DNA of 64,000 nucleotides from Roseimaritima multifibrata (GTDB lineage: Bacteria; Planctomycetota; Planctomycetia; Pirellulales; Pirellulaceae). The translations under genes were made by a program, and so were the position numbers. Within the stretch, counting starts at the first letter, position 1. Each line of letters opens with the position of its first letter. The notes beneath the pieces were generated by a model, which was not told where the DNA came from, made no database searches, and was given only the letters and a program-made list of their open reading frames with translations. The stretch is from NCBI RefSeq assembly GCF_007741495.1, contig NZ_CP036262.1, positions 806,001-870,000 of the forward strand, read 5' to 3'. Shown piece after piece: positions 1 to 9,095 of the stretch.

Positions 1-1
1 T

Positions 2-1909
2 GCGATTCCGCGTTTTTGGGCGTGCGGTTTTCTGTGCAGCCTGTTTGCCCTTTTTTCGGGTATTGGATTTGCGGAAGAACCGGCGACCGAACCTGACTAC
101 GTTGAACTTCCGATCACGGCCGAGGACCGAGAGCACTGGGCCTTTTTGCCTCGGCTGAAAGTCGACCTTTCCGGACATCCTCGCCATCCTTGGGCGATTA
201 ATGAGATTGATGACCTTGTCTATCGAGAACTGGAGCGAGCTGAATTAATGCCTCAGCCCGCGGCGACGAAACGGGATTTGATTCGTCGCTTGAGCTACGA
301 CCTTACGGGGCTGCCGCCGACGGCGGAGGAAATCGAAGCTTTCGTAACCGATCCGCATCCAGCGGCTTATCTGCGTTTGGTTGATCGTCTGTTGGGGTCG
401 CCTCGATACGGTGAACGCTGGGCGCAGCATTGGCTTGATCTGGCACGGTTTGCCGAAACCGATGGATTTGAACATGACAAAGTCCGCGGCGAAGCTTGGA
501 AGTATCGTGACTGGGTGGTTTCGGCGTTGAACGCGGACATGCCCTACGACGAATTCTTGACGTTGCAGTTGGCTGGAGACGAGATTTCGCCGGACGATGA
601 TTCCGCGGTCACGGCGACGCGGTTTTGTTTGTCGGGGCCCGATATGCCAGATATCAATTTGACCGAAGAACGGATGCATACGGTCTTAAACGAAATGGTC
701 TCGACGGTTGGTGAAGTGATTTTGGGTTTGCAGGTCGGCTGTGCACAGTGTCACGACCACAAATTCGATTCGATTAGCCAGGCTGATTTTTATCGATTGC
801 GAGCGATTTTTCGGCCTGCGATTCGCTTGAAAAAGAACGTGTCGCTTTCGGTGTTTCAAGAGGACCCCGCTTTCGCAAAACCAAGTCATTTAATGTTGCG
901 AGGGGATTTCCGCCGCCCTGGCCCCAAAGTCCAACCGGGCGTGTTGAGAGTGATCGCCGAAGACCTTGCGGATTTTCAGCCTACGGTAACCGACAAGAGC
1001 AAGGGGCTGCGGACCGAGTTCGCAAAGTGGCTTGTCGATAGCAGGAATCCGCTGACCGCGCGAGTGATCGTCAATCGTGTTTGGCTGTACCATTTCGGAC
1101 AGGGGATCGTGACCACGCCAAGCGACTTTGGGGTCACCGGTGAGTACCCCAGCCACGATGAATTGCTTGACTGGTTGGCTGACTATTTGATCGAGCAGGA
1201 TTGGAGTCTGAAGGCTCTTCATAAAAAGATTGTGACCTCGGCAACCTACCGACAGCGAAGTTTTTTGCCGGCGGACCGATCGGATGTGGAACTGGCAACT
1301 TGGCAGCGGTCACTTGAACGGGATCCATCCGGTGCGTTGCTTTCGCGGTATACGCGATGGCGACTGGAGGGGGAAGCGATTCGAGACGCGATGTTGTTTT
1401 CCGCGGGCGGTTTGTCCTTCGATACGGGGGGCCCGGGCGTGCGGCCTCCGCTGCCCCAGGAATTGCTCGAAACCTTGCTTAAGAAACAGTGGGATGTGAC
1501 GGAAGATGTGGGCGAACATCAGCGGCGCAGCTTGTATGTTTTTGCCCGTCGTAATCTGCGTTACCCCATTTTCGAAGTTTTCGATCGTCCCAGTGCAAAT
1601 GTCAGTTGCCCTCAGCGGGGAAAATCAACCACCGCACCTCAATCGCTGCATCTGCTGAATTCAAGCTTCTCGTTTGAAATAGCCAATCAACTTGCCGCAT
1701 CGATCGCGGCGGAACAGGAGGAGCCTCGCGAGCAAATTGCTGTCGCGTTCCAGCGAATCTTGGGGCGTCAACCAACTCTGGCAGATTATGATGATGTGGA
1801 TCTTTTTTGGAATCAGCATCATCCGTTGGCTGGAAACGACCCCAATCTTCCGCTCGCTCATCTCTGCTTGGCGTTGTTCAATTGCAATGAGTTTGTGTTT
1901 GTTGACTGA
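2..1909 (+). CDS. Exported DUF1549/DUF1553 (PSCyt2-PSD1) protein, 5' partial
   Basis: The reading frame is open from base 2, so the start lies before the window; the TTG at 146 is internal. The first visible codons encode a hydrophobic signal-peptide core (FLCSLFALFSGIGFA) followed by AEEP. A DUF1549 (PSCyt2) domain follows, with a CXXCH motif (CAQCHDHKFD, about bases 740-770), then a DUF1553 (PSD1) domain with LTARVIVNRVW and the LNS near the C-terminus. These families are abundant in planctomycetes; CXXCH suggests haem binding, but the biochemical role is not established. Unlike the homologue at 58555-61131, the signal peptide runs almost straight into the HWAFLP segment that opens the DUF1549 part, so the N-terminal PSCyt1 cytochrome module is absent or lies in sequence not seen. 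The sulfatase starts 27 nt after the stop, so the two are probably co-transcribed. Confidence 0.9.
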   Translation, partial: AIPRFWACGFLCSLFALFSGIGFAEEPATEPDYVELPITAEDREHWAFLPRLKVDLSGHPRHPWAINEIDDLVYRELERAELMPQPAATKRDLIRRLSYDLTGLPPTAEEIEAFVTDPHPAAYLRLVDRLLGSPRYGERWAQHWLDLARFAETDGFEHDKVRGEAWKYRDWVVSALNADMPYDEFLTLQLAGDEISPDDDSAVTATRFCLSGPDMPDINLTEERMHTVLNEMVSTVGEVILGLQVGCAQCHDHKFDSISQADFYRLRAIFRPAIRLKKNVSLSVFQEDPAFAKPSHLMLRGDFRRPGPKVQPGVLRVIAEDLADFQPTVTDKSKGLRTEFAKWLVDSRNPLTARVIVNRVWLYHFGQGIVTTPSDFGVTGEYPSHDELLDWLADYLIEQDWSLKALHKKIVTSATYRQRSFLPADRSDVELATWQRSLERDPSGALLSRYTRWRLEGEAIRDAMLFSAGGLSFDTGGPGVRPPLPQELLETLLKKQWDVTEDVGEHQRRSLYVFARRNLRYPIFEVFDRPSANVSCPQRGKSTTAPQSLHLLNSSFSFEIANQLAASIAAEQEEPREQIAVAFQRILGRQPTLADYDDVDLFWNQHHPLAGNDPNLPLAHLCLALFNCNEFVFVD

Positions 1910-1936
1910 TTGTTTGCCAAGCCTTTCCTTTTGACC

Positions 1937-3616
1937 ATGATTTTTTCGACGCCCATGTTTTCATTGAATGTTTGTCATCGGCTGAGCGAATCCTCCCCAT
2001 CGCCCAGTCGTTCCTTGCAACCTTTTTCGGCTCTTTCCGTTTTTGCTCTGACGGTATTTGTTCACTGTTTTGGGGCGGCGACCGAAAGTTGTGCAGCGCC
2101 AGCCGACCGGAGCGATCGGCCAAACATTCTTTTCATTCTGGCGGATGATTTAGGATGGCGGGACTTGAGTGGTGAAGGTTCAAGTTTTTATGAAAGTCCG
2201 CATCTGGATGGCCTAGCCGAATCGGGGATGCGTTTTACGCAGGGTTACGCCACCTGTCAGGTCTGCAGTCCTTCGCGGGCGAGTATTATGACGGGGAAAT
2301 TTCCGGCTCGACACGGAATTACCGACTGGATCGGGGCGGCGTCTGGAACGAAATGGAAGCGGAATGACCGAATCCTGCCCTCTGAATACCAGCACCAATT
2401 GAATCAAGAAGAGACAACGATTGCGGAAGCTTTTAAGGAAGCGGGCTATCGAACCTTTTTTGCCGGTAAATGGCATTTGGGCGACAAGGGGTCGTTCCCG
2501 GAAGACCATGGTTTTGAAGTCAATGCCGGCGGACACCATCGAGGCAGCCCACCGGGTGGATATTTCTCTCCTTACAAAAATCCAAAATTGAGTGACGGTC
2601 CTGCCGGAGAATCGTTGCCAATACGTTTGGCGGACGAAACCGTCACGTTTATCGAGCAGGTTCAGGAGGAAAACAAGCAGCCGTTTTTCGCGTTCCTTTC
2701 TTTCTACAGCGTGCATGGACCGATCCAAACGACGCAACCGTTGTGGTCGAAGTACCAGCAGAAAGCCAAGCAGGCAGACGATCCAGAATCTCGCTTTCTT
2801 ATCGATCGAACTTTACCGGTTCGGCAGGTCCAAGATTGCCCGATCTATGGAGGGATGATCGAATCGATGGACGATGCGGTAGGTCGGGTTTTGACCGCGT
2901 TGAAACGATTGGGGATCGATGAAAATACGATCGTCGTGTTCACTTCCGACAATGGAGGTGTTTCGTCGGGCGATGCTTACAGTACCAGCAACCTGCCACT
3001 TCGCGGCGGCAAGGGACGGCAATGGGAGGGAGGGATTCGGGAACCCTTTTTTATTCGAGTTCCCGGTTTAACAGAGGCGGGGGCTGTAAGCGATGTGCCG
3101 GTCACTGGAGCCGATTTCTACCCCACGTTACTGGACCTTGCAGGGGTACCACTGATGCCCGGTCAGCATGCGGATGGGCAAAGTTTAAAACCGTTGCTAA
3201 GTGGAGGCGATATTGCGGAGCGGCCACTCTATTGGCATTACCCGCATTATGGAAACCAGGGTGGTGAGCCTTCATCGATTCTTCGCCAGAATGAATGGAA
3301 GCTGATTCACTACTACGAAGATGGACGTGACGAACTTTACAATCTTCGCAAAGATCCCAGCGAGCAAACGGATGTCGCAGCGGAGAATCGGCCTCGGGTG
3401 CAACAGATGAGCAAAAAATTGCAAGATTGGTTGCAGTCGGTCGGGGCTCAGATCCCCCAGGCAAACCCAAATTTCGACGAAGCCGAAAAGAAGCAATGGC
3501 ATCGTCAGATCAAATCGATGCAGTTGCCTCGGCTGGAACGAAAGCACGCCGAGTACCTCGAAGAAAATTTCCAACCAGGAAAAGACTGGTGGGGAAGTCT
3601 GGTCGACCCTTCTTAG
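1937..3616 (+). CDS. Exported formylglycine-dependent sulfatase
   Basis: Type I sulfatase (alkaline phosphatase superfamily). It carries the N-terminal metal-binding segment PNILFILADDLGWRD and the FGly signature CSPSRASIMTGK (Cys about 110), whose cysteine is normally converted to formylglycine by a sulfatase-maturating enzyme. GKWHLG and TSDNGG further support an intact active site. The frame is open back to a TTG at 1910, but ATG at 1937 (559 aa) or 1955 is more likely; no good ribosome-binding site is visible, and coupling to the upstream gene (stop at 1909) is plausible. A hydrophobic stretch (ALSVFALTVFVHCFGAA) before the domain is a signal peptide or anchor. Sulfatases of this family desulfate glycans or other sulfate esters. 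The substrate cannot be read from the sequence. Confidence 0.93.
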   Translation: MIFSTPMFSLNVCHRLSESSPSPSRSLQPFSALSVFALTVFVHCFGAATESCAAPADRSDRPNILFILADDLGWRDLSGEGSSFYESPHLDGLAESGMRFTQGYATCQVCSPSRASIMTGKFPARHGITDWIGAASGTKWKRNDRILPSEYQHQLNQEETTIAEAFKEAGYRTFFAGKWHLGDKGSFPEDHGFEVNAGGHHRGSPPGGYFSPYKNPKLSDGPAGESLPIRLADETVTFIEQVQEENKQPFFAFLSFYSVHGPIQTTQPLWSKYQQKAKQADDPESRFLIDRTLPVRQVQDCPIYGGMIESMDDAVGRVLTALKRLGIDENTIVVFTSDNGGVSSGDAYSTSNLPLRGGKGRQWEGGIREPFFIRVPGLTEAGAVSDVPVTGADFYPTLLDLAGVPLMPGQHADGQSLKPLLSGGDIAERPLYWHYPHYGNQGGEPSSILRQNEWKLIHYYEDGRDELYNLRKDPSEQTDVAAENRPRVQQMSKKLQDWLQSVGAQIPQANPNFDEAEKKQWHRQIKSMQLPRLERKHAEYLEENFQPGKDWWGSLVDPS

Positions 3617-3835
3617 CGGAAACCGCAAGATTGCCGGGGCGGCTCGCGTCACCCTTCTTAGCGGCACGGCGCAAGCCGTCCGGCCTTTTTGGGAGTGGGG
3701 GATCGCGCGATTGCCGGGCGGCTCGCGCCGCTCCGCTAGGAAGACAATGCACCGCCCCTTCTTAGCCGTCCGGCCTTTGTCGGTTGGGGGAGATCGCGCG
3801 ATTACGGGCGGCTCTCGCCGCTCCGCTTTGAAAAC
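3611..3835. repeat. Cluster of palindromic GC-rich repeats
   Basis: Three imperfect copies of a motif around TTCTTAGCGG...AGCCGTCCGGCC on one side and GGCGGCTCGCGCCGCTCCGCTAG on the other (arms about 3655-3685 and 3714-3744, with partial copies at 3611-3652 and 3761-3832). The same family occurs as a near-perfect hairpin at 34948-35036. Open frames here are repeat translation, not genes. It lies directly after the sulfatase stop and could act as a transcript-end structure. Confidence 0.75.
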
Positions 3836-3880
3836 CGGCCGCATGAAGGTAAAGAAGGCGGCCTGATGCGGTTGCCCGGA

Positions 3881-4219
3881 TTAAACCGTTTCGCTGACGG
3901 TTTCGGCAACGGCTTCGATGCCTTCTGGCTTGGCGGTTCTTCGCCGGGCACGTTTGCGATTAGGTTTGGCCGTCCACTCTTTGGTCATCGCTTCAAAGAC
4001 TTGAGGCGATTCGTAGCGAACGATGTTCTTGTTTTCGGGCATCGGGCCGACAAGACCGCGAAAGATTGGCATTCCGCGAAGGGCGAGGTCGGTGCTGCAG
4101 TCGTCGATGCCGATTTGGGTGTGCGACTGGAGAAGTGGATCGACTGTTGGGTAGTCGCGAATCAGCAGGGAACCATCTTCAGCACGGGTAACGACCCGAA
4201 ACGTGTCTTTTTTGGACAT
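3881..4219 (-). CDS. Small uncharacterised protein, 112 aa
   Basis: The chosen start is ATG at 4219, preceded by AAAGGACGTACG, a usable ribosome-binding site; a longer frame to 4300 exists but its extra codons read like non-coding sequence. The protein starts MSKKDTFRVVTRAEDGSLL, has an acidic/hydrophobic middle and ends in a strongly basic stretch (KPNRKRARRRTAKP) followed by an acidic tail. There is no signal peptide or membrane segment and I recognise no domain. The basic C-terminus could bind nucleic acid, but that is only a suggestion from composition. It stands alone between the repeat cluster and the next minus-strand gene. Confidence 0.65.
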   Translation of the reverse strand: MSKKDTFRVVTRAEDGSLLIRDYPTVDPLLQSHTQIGIDDCSTDLALRGMPIFRGLVGPMPENKNIVRYESPQVFEAMTKEWTAKPNRKRARRRTAKPEGIEAVAETVSETV

Positions 4220-4529
4220 CGTACGTCCTTTGGGAAGGGGCAAAGGGAAGCAATGAATTACCCCCGCATGACGATGACGTTTGCCACTAAGGCGAGGCAT
4301 CAGGGCTCACGGCCGCGACCACAACAACCGAAGGCTCGGATTGTGGAAGGCTCTCACGAGGTGCCGGTTGTAGGCAGGACGTGATCGCGGCGAAGACTGA
4401 TGATTTGGGAAGACCTCAAGAGGCAAACGTCATTCGTCAGTGCGGGGTTCTAAGGATGTTCTTCGACACCCCGAGCCCCGAACGCGAAAAAACCATTGCC
4501 GCGCCGCACGGCGGAAACATCACGAAGAA
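4220..4529. other. Intergenic, no gene recognised
   Basis: Short frames on the plus strand across 4300-4830 have no recognisable protein character and partly run antisense to the gene at 4611-5213. Apart from the hairpin at its right edge (4530-4548) I see nothing definite. Confidence 0.4.
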
Positions 4530-4548
4530 ACGGTGCAAACGGCACCGT
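4530..4548 (-). terminator. Possible intrinsic terminator of the 4611-5213 gene
   Basis: Read on the minus strand: a 7-bp stem ACGGTGC / GCACCGT with a 5-nt loop, followed by TTCTTC. It lies about 60 nt past the stop codon of the minus-strand gene ending at 4611. The T-tract is weak, so this is tentative. Confidence 0.45.
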
Positions 4549-4610
4549 GTCTTCTAACCTCGAACAATTTTGGCAAGAAACCAATTTGGAGCTTGACTAC
4601 GAGAGAGTCG

Positions 4611-5213
4611 TTATCGGAGGTTGTCCCGTTCGACCACTTGGCGAGCTTCGCCGGTCGCTAGGACCACAAGTGCATTCTGCTGCGGACGCCCAGCATTTTC
4701 AGCGACTCGGTCAAATGGAACGCCATAACACGCATACGCGCCTGAAGAGGTGTCCATCACATAGACGACTGCGCCCGCTCCTAACGGTTGGTTCGATCCG
4801 CCTGGAAATTCAGCCAGTCCGGTCACCATGATGTAGCCGCCACCCTTCCCGCCACCAGGAAGAACGTCTTTTACATTGGTTGCGAACGAAGCACCCATTC
4901 GCCCAATGCGTGGGTAAATGACGTGGCACTGCAACAAACCCGATTCGTGATCGAGCATGAACAAGCCTTCTGCTGACTTGCCGACGGCTCCCGTAGCAAT
5001 CGTGAAACTGCCGTTGGTGTCGCTTGCGGTTGCATCCAGCATCAGAGGCGCCGGATTAAAGCCCGGAGCCGACTGCTGACGCCCCATCCACAATCCGCCA
5101 ACAAAAATTACCCCAGCCAACACCAAGCCCAGGCCACCGACGATCGCTCGCTTTAGCGGACGGCAACAGGTTGTCGAATTATCGATGCTTTTCAAGGTTC
5201 TCATTGGTTCCAT
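4611..5213 (-). CDS. Membrane-anchored uncharacterised protein, 200 aa
   Basis: Start chosen at ATG 5213 because GGAG lies 8 nt upstream; ATG 5204 is an alternative. A single membrane segment near residues 24-46 (AIVGGLGLVLAGVIFVGGLW) follows a basic N-terminus, giving a short cytoplasmic tail and a soluble domain outside. The soluble part has two repeated-looking stretches, GLFMLDHESGLLQCHV and AVVYVMDTSSGAYACYG, consistent with a small beta-rich unit. I know no named family; similar anchored proteins are common as hypothetical proteins in planctomycetes. It is transcribed away from the oxidoreductase at 5375. Confidence 0.8.
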   Translation of the reverse strand: MEPMRTLKSIDNSTTCCRPLKRAIVGGLGLVLAGVIFVGGLWMGRQQSAPGFNPAPLMLDATASDTNGSFTIATGAVGKSAEGLFMLDHESGLLQCHVIYPRIGRMGASFATNVKDVLPGGGKGGGYIMVTGLAEFPGGSNQPLGAGAVVYVMDTSSGAYACYGVPFDRVAENAGRPQQNALVVLATGEARQVVERDNLR

Positions 5214-5374
5214 CAATCAGACTCCACGCGATTGGTTGCATTGTTGATTGTTTGCATTTCAGACCAGCTTGTTTCAAAACAAAAGTCTACCTCTGATTGT
5301 ACGCGATCGCGTGGAACTTTACGATTGGAACTTGAATTGACCTGAAATTTTGGCACTTAATGCAAGGATTCCTC

Positions 5375-6571
5375 ATGGGCGTGAATGCTCCTCTAAACCG
5401 CAAACTTCGCATGGGCTTGGTCGGAGGCGGACCGGGTTCGTTTATTGGGCGTGTCCATTCGATTGGGGCCTGCCTTGATAATCGTGCCGAGGTTGTTGCG
5501 GGAGCCCTTTCAAGCAACCCCGAACGGGCCAAGCAAGGGGCGGCCGACTACAACATCGATCCTGATCGAGCCTACGGGTCCTACGAGGAGATGTTCGAGG
5601 CGGAAAGCAAACTGCCGGATGACACGCGGATCGATTTTGTGAGTGTCACGACTCCGAATCACACGCATTTCGATATCGCCAAAGAGGCGGTTGAAGCGGG
5701 ATTCAATGTGATTTGTGATAAACCGATGACTTTTGATCTGGCTCAAGCCGAAGCATTGCAGGCTGCGGTCGAAGCGTCCGACGTCGTCTTTGCCGTTTCG
5801 CATAACTACACCGGCTATCCGCTCATCCGCCAGGCTCGAGCGATGATCCAGAATGGAGATCTGGGCGAAATCCAAGCGATTCGAGTCCAATACATCCAAG
5901 GTTGGTTACGCGACAAAATCGAGGCCGAAGACCAGAAACAAGCGGCTTGGCGAACCGATCCGACCAAGAGTGGTGCGGCTGGGGCTTTTGGCGATATTGC
6001 CACCCACGCGTACAACCTCGGGCGATATATGACCGGGCTGCTTCCCGACCAGATCAGTTGCCATCTGAAAACGTTTGTTCCTGGACGGGCCCTCGATGAC
6101 TATGGGACCGCCGTGATCCGCTACGAAAATGGATGCCTGGGAACGGTCACCGCTTCGCAGATTAGCCATGGCCGCGAAAATGATGTGCTGATTGAAATTG
6201 ATGGGACTAAGGGATCCTTGCAGTGGCGACAAGAAAATCCCAATGAGATGTACGTGCGGGCCAATGGCCAGCCGCACAAGATCTACACTCGCGATCCAAA
6301 CGCTCCCTACATGACGCCAGCGGGGGCCGCAGCCTGCCGATTGCCGGCCGGCCATCCTGAAGGCTTTTTCGAAGCCTTCGCAAATATTTACGGTTCGGCA
6401 TTTGACGCGATGATCGAGCGGGCCGAAGGGAAGTCGTTTGAAAAACGGGATACCATTTATCCGAACGTCTATGACGGCGTCGAAGGTATGTTCTTCATCC
6501 AACAGTGCGTGGCAAGTAGTCAGCAAGACGCCGCTTGGCTGTCACTGAAACATGCCGCAGCCCGCCGGTAA
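5375..6571 (+). CDS. Gfo/Idh/MocA-family NAD(P)-dependent oxidoreductase
   Basis: The N-terminal Rossmann fold opens with RMGLVGGGPGSFIGRVHS; VTTPNHTHFDIA and CDKPMTFDLAQAEAL form the usual NTPNxxH and (E/D)KP motifs, where Lys is the conserved catalytic residue. The C-terminal GFO_IDH_MocA_C part contains GAFGDIATHAYNLGRYM with the family's catalytic-type His. Length (about 398 aa) is usual. ATG 5375 is preferred over ATG 5360 because AAGGA lies 6 nt before it. No signal peptide is visible, so it is probably cytoplasmic. Family members oxidise sugars, inositols or related polyols; the substrate here is unknown. It is not obviously in an operon. Confidence 0.92.
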   Translation: MGVNAPLNRKLRMGLVGGGPGSFIGRVHSIGACLDNRAEVVAGALSSNPERAKQGAADYNIDPDRAYGSYEEMFEAESKLPDDTRIDFVSVTTPNHTHFDIAKEAVEAGFNVICDKPMTFDLAQAEALQAAVEASDVVFAVSHNYTGYPLIRQARAMIQNGDLGEIQAIRVQYIQGWLRDKIEAEDQKQAAWRTDPTKSGAAGAFGDIATHAYNLGRYMTGLLPDQISCHLKTFVPGRALDDYGTAVIRYENGCLGTVTASQISHGRENDVLIEIDGTKGSLQWRQENPNEMYVRANGQPHKIYTRDPNAPYMTPAGAAACRLPAGHPEGFFEAFANIYGSAFDAMIERAEGKSFEKRDTIYPNVYDGVEGMFFIQQCVASSQQDAAWLSLKHAAARR

Positions 6572-6718
6572 ACCGGTTGGTTTCGTACGGGGCGAACGGA
6601 TCGCGCAAATCAATTACGCAAATCGATCGCGCAAATCAATCGCCCTGTACAACTTCACGCTCCAAAGGAAGGGTGAAGCGAGTGCAGCACTTACTTCTTT
6701 TCTGACAATCGGATTTGA

Positions 6719-7426
6719 ATGAATTCTTTGCCTGTTCCACCTGCCGGATCGGTTGCTGCGATTTTGCCAGCTGCCGGTCAAAGCCGTCGATTTTCGAAGG
6801 CTGGCGAAAAAAAGGTCTTTGCTCGTTTAGGGGCATGGCCGGTTTGGCAGCATGCGGTCGAACGCCTGCGACGATCGCCTGCGGTGGGGCCGATCATCAT
6901 CGCGATCGCTGATGAAGATCAGCCGCTGTGGGACCTTGAACGTGAAACGCTGCAGCGGCTGGGCGTCCTTTTATGTGCAGGCGGGCAGGAGCGATCCGAT
7001 AGCGTCCGCGAAGGTCTCCGGTTAGCGGCGGAATCTCCCATGGTGGCGATTCATGATGCGGCCAGACCGTTGGTCCCCGATGCCGATATCGCGGCCGTCA
7101 TCGCCGCGGCGTGGAAGTCGGGGGCGGCTCTGTTGGCGACTCCCGTTCGCGGCACCTTAAAGCGTCAAACGCCCGAATCGGCCGGCTGTGTAACGGTCAG
7201 TCGCGAACACCTTTGGGAAGCGCTCACTCCACAGGTCTTCCGAACCGAAGTGTTGCAGTCTGCATACGATCGCTGGCAAGGACGACCCGTTACCGATGAT
7301 GCTCAATTGGTGGAACGCAGTGGAGTCGCGGTTGAAATGGTTCCGGGGTCGGCCGTGAATTTGAAAATCACCCAGCCCGAAGACTTGCAAGTCGCTGCCG
7401 CCTTATTGGCTGCAGCAGCGGTTTAG
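6719..7426 (+). CDS. ispD: 2-C-methyl-D-erythritol 4-phosphate cytidylyltransferase (IspD)
   Basis: Third step of the non-mevalonate isoprenoid pathway: CTP plus MEP gives CDP-ME. The N-terminal nucleotide-binding loop AAILPAAGQSRRF, then HDAARPLVPD, ATPVRGTLKR, the TPQVFR segment, VTDDAQLVE and the C-terminal KITQPEDL are the IspD signature blocks in order. Length (235 aa) is normal. The loop reads AAGQSRRFSKAGEKK rather than the commoner AAGxGxR...PKQ, a modest variation that keeps the basic residues. The stop overlaps the stop of the convergent gene at 7423. Confidence 0.95.
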   Translation: MNSLPVPPAGSVAAILPAAGQSRRFSKAGEKKVFARLGAWPVWQHAVERLRRSPAVGPIIIAIADEDQPLWDLERETLQRLGVLLCAGGQERSDSVREGLRLAAESPMVAIHDAARPLVPDADIAAVIAAAWKSGAALLATPVRGTLKRQTPESAGCVTVSREHLWEALTPQVFRTEVLQSAYDRWQGRPVTDDAQLVERSGVAVEMVPGSAVNLKITQPEDLQVAAALLAAAAV

Positions 7427-8856
7427 TACCCGAACCCGATTTGCAATAGAAAGGTGTTGTTGGGGTCAAAATTGTCAGCCGGATTGTACTTGTATTCGAC
7501 TTCACGTCCAAAAACGTAGCCGACTTCTGCAAACGCGGTACGGCGACCCATGCGAATCAGATCGCTGCGTCCCCATTCCAGACCAAGCAGGACGCGGTAG
7601 TCATTCATGTCAACCGAATCGGTTCCTCCGGCGGCCCGTTCCACGGTCCAGGTGCCACCTCCGAATTGTCCCGCCACATACCACCAACTATCGTAGACCC
7701 CAACGGTGCGAATGTAGTGCGATAGTTTGGGGCTGGGGAACGTGATGTCGTATCGCGAGTAAGGATTCGGTTGCCACAGCAGCCCACCGGCGGGGAGCAG
7801 TTTGATATGGTTGCGACCTGTGTAGATGGCACCCGCTTTGATGGTGGCCGTCGGCGACAACTGAAAAACGCCCAACGCTTTCCCCGCGATCCGAAAGCTG
7901 TCGGAATCCATCGTGTCAAAGTCGGTGAAAACGCCAAGACGCAAGCCTAGGTCGAGCCCTGCCAACTGATTCGGGTCGGATTTCCAACCAAAGTCAACGA
8001 ACGCATCGTAAACGCTGCCTGGTAAATCGGCGTTCCCGCCGGACGCCCCTTTGGGACCGCTTAACATATGGAGCGAAAACGAGGGCAACACATACAGGGG
8101 CTGGTTGCTGTAACAGAAATTCGGGAATGCCATCGCAATCGAAGTGTCGATTGAATTGATCCCCAAATCATCGGCACTATCGCCTCCACCCAGCCAAGCA
8201 TAGCGGGCGCGGGGGCCTTGGAATAATCGCAGCGGTGCAGGGATTCCGTAGGGGCTGGTCGTTCCGTAGCCGCTTCCCGTTGAAATCCCACCAGGGCCAA
8301 ACACTCCGTTGGGAAACATCGTGGTGGGGGCGCTGTTCGGATAGGCCGAAGGTGGGTAATAGGTTTGTGGGTAACCGCTTTGTGGATTTTGCTGCGCGTA
8401 CGCCGGGGGTGTTACCGAGTATCCCGCGGGAGCCCCGCCGCCAAAGGCCGGAGCTCCAGGCGGTTGAGAGGTTCCAAAAGTGGAGGTCCCGGGGGCGGGG
8501 GCTCCGTAGCTGCTGGTCCCAGCAGCGGGAGCACCAAAAGGAGCTCCGATGTCCGAGAAGAACGATCCGAAACCGCTCTGGTCTCCCGTGGCTGGCAACT
8601 GCGGCGGAGGTGAAACATTGCGCAAATTGCCCGCTCCGTTACCCGTTTGGTACGGGTCGAAGATGGGGCTGCCGAGCGTGCTGGATGGAGGAGCGGGCGT
8701 CGCGTAGGTATTTCGAGGCGCCACAGGGGCCAGTTGTGTCTGCGGGGTTAGCGTCGATTGTTGTCCGCTGAGCAGTGTTTGAAACGCGAGTAGGATTCCG
8801 CACGCCCAAAGGCGTACCGATTGCAGAAGGGCGAAAGGACGCCGAGGATCGTTCAC
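7423..8856 (-). CDS. Predicted outer-membrane beta-barrel protein with Pro/Gly/Ala-rich linker
   Basis: The frame is open up to 9021, but GTG at 8856 is the likely start: GGAGGAG lies 7 nt upstream and the next residues form a signal peptide (SVRLWACGILLAFQTLLSG). Residues about 40-215 are low complexity, rich in Pro, Gly, Ala, Ser, Thr and Tyr. The C-terminal half has alternating aromatic/polar strands (SRYDITFPSPKL, DYRVLLGLEWGR, AFAEVGYVFGR) and ends QIGFGY, with the terminal aromatic residue expected of a BAM-inserted barrel. No catalytic motif is visible. Its 3' end overlaps the ispD stop by 4 bp, so the two are convergent. Family assignment rests on composition and topology. Confidence 0.75.
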   Translation of the reverse strand: MNDPRRPFALLQSVRLWACGILLAFQTLLSGQQSTLTPQTQLAPVAPRNTYATPAPPSSTLGSPIFDPYQTGNGAGNLRNVSPPPQLPATGDQSGFGSFFSDIGAPFGAPAAGTSSYGAPAPGTSTFGTSQPPGAPAFGGGAPAGYSVTPPAYAQQNPQSGYPQTYYPPSAYPNSAPTTMFPNGVFGPGGISTGSGYGTTSPYGIPAPLRLFQGPRARYAWLGGGDSADDLGINSIDTSIAMAFPNFCYSNQPLYVLPSFSLHMLSGPKGASGGNADLPGSVYDAFVDFGWKSDPNQLAGLDLGLRLGVFTDFDTMDSDSFRIAGKALGVFQLSPTATIKAGAIYTGRNHIKLLPAGGLLWQPNPYSRYDITFPSPKLSHYIRTVGVYDSWWYVAGQFGGGTWTVERAAGGTDSVDMNDYRVLLGLEWGRSDLIRMGRRTAFAEVGYVFGREVEYKYNPADNFDPNNTFLLQIGFGY

Positions 8857-9095
8857 GATTGGACTCCTCCACCCAGAATTTAAGGCAAACGGAATAAGGA
8901 CGGAAAGGTTTTTGGTTTTCTGGCGAAAAGCATTAAAGAATAGGAGGTAACGATCCGGAGGCCTTCCGGTCAATGCCAAACGGTTGACTTTCAGCGAAAC
9001 CCTTTGGGAGTTGTTTCCCATGTGCCCGATGGGGCTGGTTAGAATGAGGGGCTAGTCGCAGCCCTTTTCTGCAGCAACCGGACAATTGAAAAACC

